Source of the DNA: Pristionchus mayeri
Taxonomy: Eukaryota > Nematoda > Chromadorea > Rhabditida > Neodiplogasteridae
Direction: 5' to 3'
Length of the DNA: 64,000 bases
Assembly: GCA_036245805.1 (NCBI GenBank)
Contig: BTRK01000003.1
Location: 18,826,464-18,890,463, forward strand
Shown: positions 57,460 to 64,000 of the stretch, piece after piece
Layout: the number at the start of each line of letters is the position of its first letter
Numbering within the stretch: the first letter of the stretch is position 1
Made by a program: the position numbers and the translations under genes
Notes under the pieces: generated by a model
What the model was told of the DNA's origin: nothing
What the model saw: the letters and a program-made list of their open reading frames with translations, nothing else
Databases searched by the model: none

Positions 57460-58185
57460 TCTTTGACTACGAAGTACAAACTACCGGTCGTTGACAATAA
57501 TAGTCATGACTGATATGAGATGGTTTACCATGAGCATTTTTGTTGTTGTCGATTCATGCAGTACCCCGGAGATCAGCCTGCATAATGTTGAGGAAGATAA
57601 GTGACATACCCTCGAAACTCTTCTTCCGGTAGTCGAAGAATATCGACAAGCGTGAGATGAAACGACAGCACCCAACTGATCAGATATGAAGTTAGAATAG
57701 TTTGAAATGCACTGTCATAGTTAATGACGCATTTCCAATAACTCATTGTCCATTCATTTTTCACTTATCAAGTGGTTGAGTTATTGAGAAATGTTATATG
57801 GCTCATCTGCAAGCTCAAATAAGCCTTCAACATTCGATCAATAATCGAATCATTGTCGGGTACATTTTTAAAGAAGTCTTCCTATATTGTTGGTTTTTTT
57901 TCGAAATTTCAGTCTATGTTCTATCAGTGTTAGTTGTGTTTGAGTCAATACTTCGTACGTTCTTTTTAGTAATATATAATTCGCATACTATCCATAAAAT
58001 GGCCAATCTTTAATATTGAGCATTATTATCATTATCATCGTCGTATAGCGCATCTCTTATCAACAAGTGGAAGAGCTGACTCCGCGGGAATATATAGCAT
58101 GATAAGCGGCAGAATGTTTCACTTTCAAGCGTTTCCCTCGCATAGCTTTCACTGGCCCAACTCACGTACAGCGCACCTGCACGTA

Positions 58186-58193
58186 ATTTTCAG
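58186..58193 (+). promoter_or_regulatory. Probable trans-splice acceptor of STAT copy 2
   Basis: ATTTTCAG ends four bases before the ATG at 58198, the same arrangement as in STAT copy 1. Confidence 0.5.
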
Positions 58194-58197
58194 CGCG

Positions 58198-61100
58198 ATG
58201 GCCTCCATGAATGCTTCAGATCAACTGCTCTCCACACCGAGAGAGCGAAAACGACGTGCCTTACACGACTTTATAGACCAGGTTTGGTATTAGATTTAGT
58301 TAAAGAAGGGGTAACACGAATGGATGCTAGGGAGTCCCACCACGAAGATATTGCTCTCGCAATGGGAAACTGTAGCAAAATTACCCCAAGAACGAGGCGA
58401 AAATTATATAGAGCTAGTGAAACACAAACGAATTAGCCACGTCCCTGCGCCGTCAATGAACTTTGCGCGTATGTAAATAGCCTCAGAGCTGTCTGTGAAA
58501 CTTCGGATAAAGTGATTCATTATCGGGCTGCTGGCTTCTATTACATACACATAGTGGCTAGTTGAACTACTTTTTCGTGTTACTCCTTCTTTAACATTAC
58601 AATATATTCAGAAAATGAGCGAACGAAATGAGTCGTTCACTGTGCAACGTCGCTCCGTGTTGGAGCCATATATAATGGAGCTCAATGAGATGATGCAATC
58701 AAAGGAGCAGTTTATAAGAAAACAGAGACAGTAAGCAATTTTTAAAAGAAAGGGGGATGGGTTTCGATTGCAGTTCTTCAATACTGGTCGATCCGAGGCG
58801 AACCGACGATGATGGAGTGATGGAGCGGTGAGAATGTTCTAAATCTGTCATTTCAAAAATTATATTTTTAAATCAAATTGAGAAGAAACAATAGTTTGGC
58901 AAGGTAAGTGTGCGTTCGGAATTCCGGGAATGGAAACACTTTTCCTCGAGTGTTTATTCAGTTTTATGCACAATGTTGGGCGTCAATCATATGCTTTAGA
59001 GATTGCAGAATTAGAAAATCAGTAAAAAATAAGATGCAGATTTGTAGACAACTTTAGTGTGATCAGAATTTTAATTATAAAATCGGACAAGAATGTCTAA
59101 ATAGAATTTGAAAAATCTAAACTAGCATATCTTCAATGAAATGATATATCGGCTTACATGTTAGAATTTTGGAAGGCAACTGTGTTGAACATAGAATGGA
59201 GTGGGTAATGTAAATAAAAAAATTTCACTGTTAGTGCATAATAAGATATGTTCATGTATATGTTCAAAACTGCCTACTATACCAATATGAGGAGCTTGGT
59301 AAGTAGCATTAAATACATGGTATATTGGATGCCCTGTCCTCACTTCATTACCCCAATCCCTGTAAGGACTTTAGATGAATATAATAATATAAGGTTTCTG
59401 ATGAATTCATAATTTCGAAATATTTGAATGAATATGCCATAATGTTCATGTAGAAACTGGAGTAAACATAATTGAGAGATTTATGGGCTCAATTCACGTA
59501 TTTTTTTCAAAATTATTTGTTCATGCATCGCACTTCAATTGAAGGGCGTAATAATCTTTTTTTGCAATTTCTTTTGAAATTGATATTTCGATACTTTTTA
59601 GCACCTGCCAGTTACATGCATGTGAACTGTAAAGGACAGATAAAAGCTAGAAACTTCACTTACCAGACTATACTTCAAATAGAAAGAGAAAATTTTAAAA
59701 TTGTTTCAATATTTTCTGCTCTCAATATTGGATAGCTAAGTAATCAACGAAATAGTAGATTCACGAACATCTATTCCTTCCTATTCTGATAGACTAGCCT
59801 TTTACTCGCTACATTCTCTTTATTCTCGCCGCATTGTCATAGATATTATTTTAGCTCTCAAAATTTTCGCAAATCTTGTTGAATTACCTATTAGTAATTT
59901 CTACACGTATAGGGCAATTAGTAGACGCCATAGTGCATTTGTTCTTCATATTCCCTCCTTCCGAAAGGAAAATTTAAGAGCCTCTTTCGCCCACAGAACA
60001 TCCCGACTTCTCAATAAATTACACCTGATATGTGACCCCCTTTTATCTGTCGACACTGTTAAGCTCCATTTGTTAAATTCCCCTAATCTACTACATACCC
60101 TTGCTATTGAAATTAGAAATCTTTAGCTCTCTTTCCCCTCCCTCCACCCCTTTCATCTTCTCTTCCGCCATTCCGACACTTTCCGATCTCAAGTCAACCA
60201 AGACTCCAATAAGATATATATTGGATAGCGGCCATTCTCCCGCTCTCGAGGCCCCCTCCCCTCGAATATCTCTCTCGCGCGACTCAAATCGGAAGTGATC
60301 GTCTCCTGCCCCACCCCACACCCCTCTCCCCCATACGTTTCTTTTCTTCTCTTCTCTTATCTCGCTCTCCCCTCTCATTCTCGCACATTTCTGTATCTGA
60401 TGAAGCACCTACGTGGTGTACGATAAATAAATAAATAAATAAATAATGTATGAATATGTCCATATTCGATAGTGCAATTTGCAAACATTTTTCACGTGTC
60501 ATTCTGTACATAGTTTTAGAGCGGTAGTATTACACAAATGTTCCGCTATTCGCAAATAGGATGTATAAAATGTAGACCTGTAAATTGTGGAAGACAAAAT
60601 CTATTCATTGAAATGGTTGTGACTTCATAAAATATATTCCACTCAATCATAAAATATATTCCATTCAATCAATTTCAATCGAAATGCACAATATATTGTA
60701 GGCTCACGAACACATTTATTTGCCTCAGAAGGAAGTATAATTAAAAAAAACAAATATCTAGTAATGATGCGATCGATTTTTTAATGGAGGAAAATTGTTT
60801 TGCAGTAAGTTGCGTTTATTTGTTTAATTAAAACTATGCAATTTCGAGCTTAATTCGAATATAACTCTAATTTAACTGCATCTTGAGAGACATACTACCA
60901 TGGCATGCACTGAAGTGCTGATTGCTGCAACTCTAAGGTGCCTGTTTTCGAAACAGTCTTGCCTATGAAACCTCTCAAATACCTATCTGAAATTGTCCCC
61001 TTTCTAAACGTTGCTGGCGCCTCCAAATAACATGTGCATTATTATAGGGAATCCAGTCATCTGTAGCTGGGTAATTTCCAATTGATGTGTAATCTGATCA

Positions 61101-64000
61101 CTCCATTAAATAACGTGATATCATAGTTTGGGGGTGTATTGAATAAAGCTGATGCAGCCGAAGCGTCGTTATCTTGCATGCTGACACTTGCCCATTGTCT
61201 TCCCACACGGCTCGTTACAGGCAGATCTAGGAGGCACGCAGCGCATCGACGCGTCGCGCCACTTGCCTCTCGTTGGCGCGAAGCCTGCCTATATAGTAGG
61301 GCGAGAGGGTGCGCTCTATCCGCGCCGGGTAGAGAGCGAGAGAGTATGGAGAATTGAGAGAGTGGAACATTTTCAAGCTAGAAATCAGAAATTTCGAGTG
61401 ATTTTTAGTATTTTGTCGCGTTAGATGCCCTTGAATGTGTTCTGCACATAGTGAGCTATTTTTTCAACCATAAATTAATCTTCAAAACAAAACAATAACA
61501 AATGGTGAAAGCTAGTGTAAGACATTCGAACTTGATGCTATTACACAAAATGGAAGTGGGGGATTAGACGCTCTTGAAGAGGAGAATGGCGACCTGTCCG
61601 AGGTTAGAAGTAATGAAGTTCGCCGACTCGCGGCTCGCTTGGAGAAGTTGTTGCCATCGTAAGTTTCACAAAAACGGGAAGAACGAATTGAAGGAGGTGT
61701 CCGAATTGGTTCAGCAATAGTTCATTGCGCTGAGCTACTATTTGTCAGAGCCTACATATTTTTTTAAAAAGCCGCAGCAACTCACAATTTTTTTAAATTA
61801 TCGCTTACTGGGACACTTTTCATAAAAACACTCGAAAACAACACTCGAACGCTATTAAATCGACTAAGTATCTGCATGTGATTGTTCTCCATAATAATAC
61901 CTAGAATTTGGTAAAGAAAAACCAATATAATTCATCATTATAATCAATCAAACGATTTTTAAAAAATCGAACCACCAAAACCGGAGCCGGTCGGTGATCT
62001 GAGATCGGTGATCGCTCTTGCCCAACGAGCCGTGCCCAGTGTTTCGAGCGACTCACATTTCATGATCCATTTCAAAGATAATAATAAATTCTTGCTTTGT
62101 GCATATTGCTTCTCTTCTCCCAAGAGATGTAGATTCAAATATTTCTGACAAAAAATCATCATAACTATGAACTAAAAATATGCGACAATCAGAATAAACA
62201 AAACAAACGTAATCAATTCTACAGATTCGCTGTTCTCTATCAACAAGTTTCTCAACTGCGAAATGACCCCGAAGATCACGAAGAACATCGAAATTTGTTA
62301 AAGGATATTGTAAAAGGGTAACATTTAAGAATTTATTTTAAGTTGAGATATGTTATATTTATATTTATAAATACCCACTTCAATTTTTTTCAGATCAATG
62401 ATAGTCGAATGGCCTCGATTAGTGGTCGGGGTGCACAACATTGGACATGATGAAGCTATCGAAATAGACCAAGCACCGCTAGTTCATCGGTAATTCTTCC
62501 ACTAGACACCAACGATAATCTTGCTTGATTAATATATTTTCAGAGCTCGGGCCGGCGTAAAGTGCAGAACAAGCCATCCAACTATGCGAATAAAGTGAGT
62601 TCTTTATTCAGAAGAAATAGTGGATTACATAACATAAAAATAACGTTTTCAATTTTTATATTTTTCGATTTTTCAGGTACACAGATTCATTAAAGAAGGA
62701 GTGTCAGCAAAGTAAAATTTTTGACGCTGTCATAACCATGACATAGACAATCATCCAACGATCATAGCGCGAGCAGAGGATAGGCAAAGGTCAATCGCAT
62801 AGCTCAGTGGTAAAGCAGTCGCCGCGTAATCGGAAGGTTGAGGGTTCGAATCCCACCAGTTTTTGAAAAATCTTCTAGATTTTTGAATTCCCGCACGTCC
62901 CTTCCCTTCAAGCCCTCCTTGGCATTCTGCCAACTAATGATATCTCGGTTCAAAATAGAGATACGCATTTAAAATTTTGAGAATATCTTACGGTTGTACC
63001 AAGGTCGGTCATGGTTATGACAACGTCAAAATTTCAACTTTGCTGACAGTCCTTCTTTAAATAGAACTTGAAATTAGGAGTAGAGTTTTCCAAATCTCAA
63101 ATTCGAAATTTCGGCGAGTCTTGTTACCTCTGGTGCCAATTTGCTCTTTCGGCCTTATCAGATCATCATAAAAATCATCATAAAATTTCAAAATGCAAAG
63201 ACACTATATAAGTTCCAAATTTTGAAATCACAGATAAACTATTTCACAACCTATTTTTTTCGAAATTTTCTTCAGTCTACGCGTTTTCCGCCGCTGCTGA
63301 GCAACAACTGGGGAGTGGGGGTTGGTGTCACTTTCAGAGACTCAAACTTATGAAGGAATGCAAATGCATAAACAACAATCTGTTAATGAAAAATACAGAA
63401 CAACCGATATTGTGCAGGTCATCATATAGTTGAAGCGTTCTTTCGTTGTTCGCTAACGAAGGCTCAGAGTGGAGTTGTGGGACACTTCGTCGAGACCTGA
63501 CCATTTTTTTACTCAACAGGATGGATCCGAACCACAAACGCCAATTGCATACGGAATCTTGAAAGAAGCATCAAGGAATTTTGTGAAGTCTCAAATTAAC
63601 CAAGCGCGTTCTTTAACGGATCGAGAACTCCTCCACTTCCAAGCGATGATATTTTTACCAAAGTAATTTTTATAAAATATAAGTAAACATAAAACACAAA
63701 TGTATACAAAGGTGCACGTAGCTCGAAACGTTTAATCCGCATTTCAGAGTCAATAAATGCCACAGTGAAGTGTAAGTACATAATCTGGGAACATGTTTAT
63801 ATTCCGAGCCGAGTGAAATATTTTCCAACTTAAATTCTCAAACAGGTTATTTACATTTAAAATTTTTTATTGGATAACCCAAAGTTAAGGAGACACGGTG
63901 ATGGATGATGTTGGAAAAATGATAGAGGCAAAAAGAAATCTGAGGAATCGTTTGCTCAACGAATTTGTCAGAGATGACGTTATAATTGAGAAGCATGATT
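58198..64000 (+). CDS. STAT-family paralog, copy 2 (3' end outside window)
   Basis: Exons match copy 1 in order and phase: 58198-58281, 58612-58730, 58774-58827, 62225-62317, 62394-62489, 62544-62594, 63276-63320, 63418-63488, 63520-63662, 63748-~63772 and ~63890 to the window end. Shared motifs include SDQ near the start, KEQFIRKQR, VDPRR.DDDGVM, FA.LYQQV, CRTSHPTMRI, RCSLTKAQSGVVG and EASRNFVKSQINQARSLT. The exon ending VVGHF is followed after ~30 bases by the exon starting DGSEPQ; everything that copy 1 encodes between them (50399-51413, ~190 aa of the DNA-binding region) is missing. A possible extra coiled-coil exon is at 61557-61658. The frame carried across the junctions 62594 to 63276 and 63772 to 63890 does not close by simple splicing, so the copy may be decaying or use junctions I missed. 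The SH2 part lies beyond the window. Confidence 0.65.
58300..58594. mobile_element. ~295 bp MITE in intron 1 of STAT copy 2
   Basis: TTAAAGAAGGGGTAACACGA at the left end is matched by the inverted TCGTGTTACTCCTTCTTTAA at the right. TTAA (or TA) at both extremes may be the target duplication. It is non-coding. Its terminal bases match those of the MITE at 62690-63060. Confidence 0.75.
60100..60450. repeat. Pyrimidine-rich tract and (AAAT)n array
   Basis: 60110-60390 is dominated by CT/CCC runs. A short AAAT/AATA array follows at 60421-60447. It lies within the long first large intron of STAT copy 2; no coding signal. Confidence 0.7.
61140..61350. other. GC-rich island within an AT-rich intron
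   Basis: About 200 bases are markedly richer in G+C, with CGACGCGTCGCG (self-complementary) at 61248-61259. The surrounding STAT copy 2 intron is AT-rich. A similar GCGACGCGTCGCG block occurs at 45018-45030 in the matching intron of STAT copy 1. No exon recognised. Confidence 0.4.
62690..63060. mobile_element. 371 bp MITE with ~53 bp inverted repeats
   Basis: The left arm (62690-62742, from TTAAAGAAGGAGTGTCAGC to ATAACCATGAC) and right arm (~63008-63060) are complementary with a few mismatches. TTAA (or TA) lies at both extremes. A tRNA-like segment sits inside at 62792-62863. The insertion is only ~15 bases after a plausible splice acceptor (62676) in STAT copy 2. Confidence 0.85.
62792..62863 (+). 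ncRNA. tRNA-derived segment (SINE head or tRNA pseudogene)
   Basis: TAGCTCAGTGGTAAAGCA (62800-62817) fits the pol III A box and D arm, and GGTTCGAATCC (62843-62853) is a perfect B box with T loop. A run of T follows. The flanks do not pair as an acceptor stem and the anticodon stem is poor, so a working tRNA is unlikely. The opposite strand reads WDSNPQPSDYAATALPLSYA, a type of spurious peptide often predicted from tRNA-like DNA. Confidence 0.7.

Noticed and set aside
62792..62863. A functional tRNA gene
   Set aside because: A and B boxes are good, but the acceptor stem does not pair and the anticodon arm is poor.
62751..62933. Minus-strand ORF with SNPQPSDYAATALPLSYA
   Set aside because: It is the antisense reading of the tRNA-like segment; peptides of this kind are familiar annotation artefacts.

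Overview
The window looks like nuclear DNA of a free-living nematode (rhabditid or diplogastrid type). Very many small exons are separated by 40-60 nt GT..AG introns ending in TTTCAG-like acceptors, and three plus-strand genes have an acceptor a few bases to about 30 bases before the ATG, as expected for spliced-leader trans-splicing. The gene content is a nematode-type NALCN/NCA channel and two STAT genes of the short nematode class. The species is inferred, not proven. All gene models were spliced by eye; reading frame was carried across each junction and checked against paralogs in the window or against known family landmarks.

Layout. (1) 0.98-16.0 kb, minus strand: three tandem paralogs of a cysteine-rich secreted family I do not recognise. 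Copy A (978-8273) has a signal peptide, a Cys-rich ectodomain, one transmembrane helix, a lysine-rich stretch and an unrecognised ~390-residue cytoplasmic region. Copies B (11089-13299) and C (13716-16000) keep only the secreted part. B looks like a mosaic of A-like 5' and C-like 3' sequence and seems damaged. (2) 16.0-22.9 kb: no convincing gene; CT/GA-rich DNA, a (GA)n tract and a long hairpin. (3) 22.9-43.4 kb, plus strand: one large gene of about 63 coding exons for an NCA/NALCN sodium-leak channel (about 1,868 aa) with an EEKE selectivity filter. (4) 44.5-55.8 kb, plus strand: a STAT-like transcription factor (about 937 aa) with coiled coil, DNA-binding, linker and SH2 regions and a long Ser/Pro/Met-rich tail carrying an AT-hook-like motif. 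(5) 55.9-57.5 kb: two weak small-gene candidates. (6) 58.2 kb to the window end, plus strand: a second STAT paralog, running off the window, that lacks the central DNA-binding block present in the first.

Mobile DNA is concentrated in introns: a nested foldback pair (46995-50139) and an 840 bp mariner-ended element in STAT copy 1; two MITEs with the same terminus in STAT copy 2, one carrying a tRNA-like pol III promoter; an ~855 bp inverted-repeat element in the channel gene; and a 1.75 kb element containing a second palindrome in copy A. No autonomous transposase, CRISPR array or rRNA was seen.

The channel gene is not functionally tied to its neighbours by anything in the sequence. The tandem clusters (one membrane-anchored plus two soluble ectodomain paralogs; one full plus one DNA-binding-deleted STAT) are the most unusual content and are typical of fast-evolving, lineage-specific nematode families.
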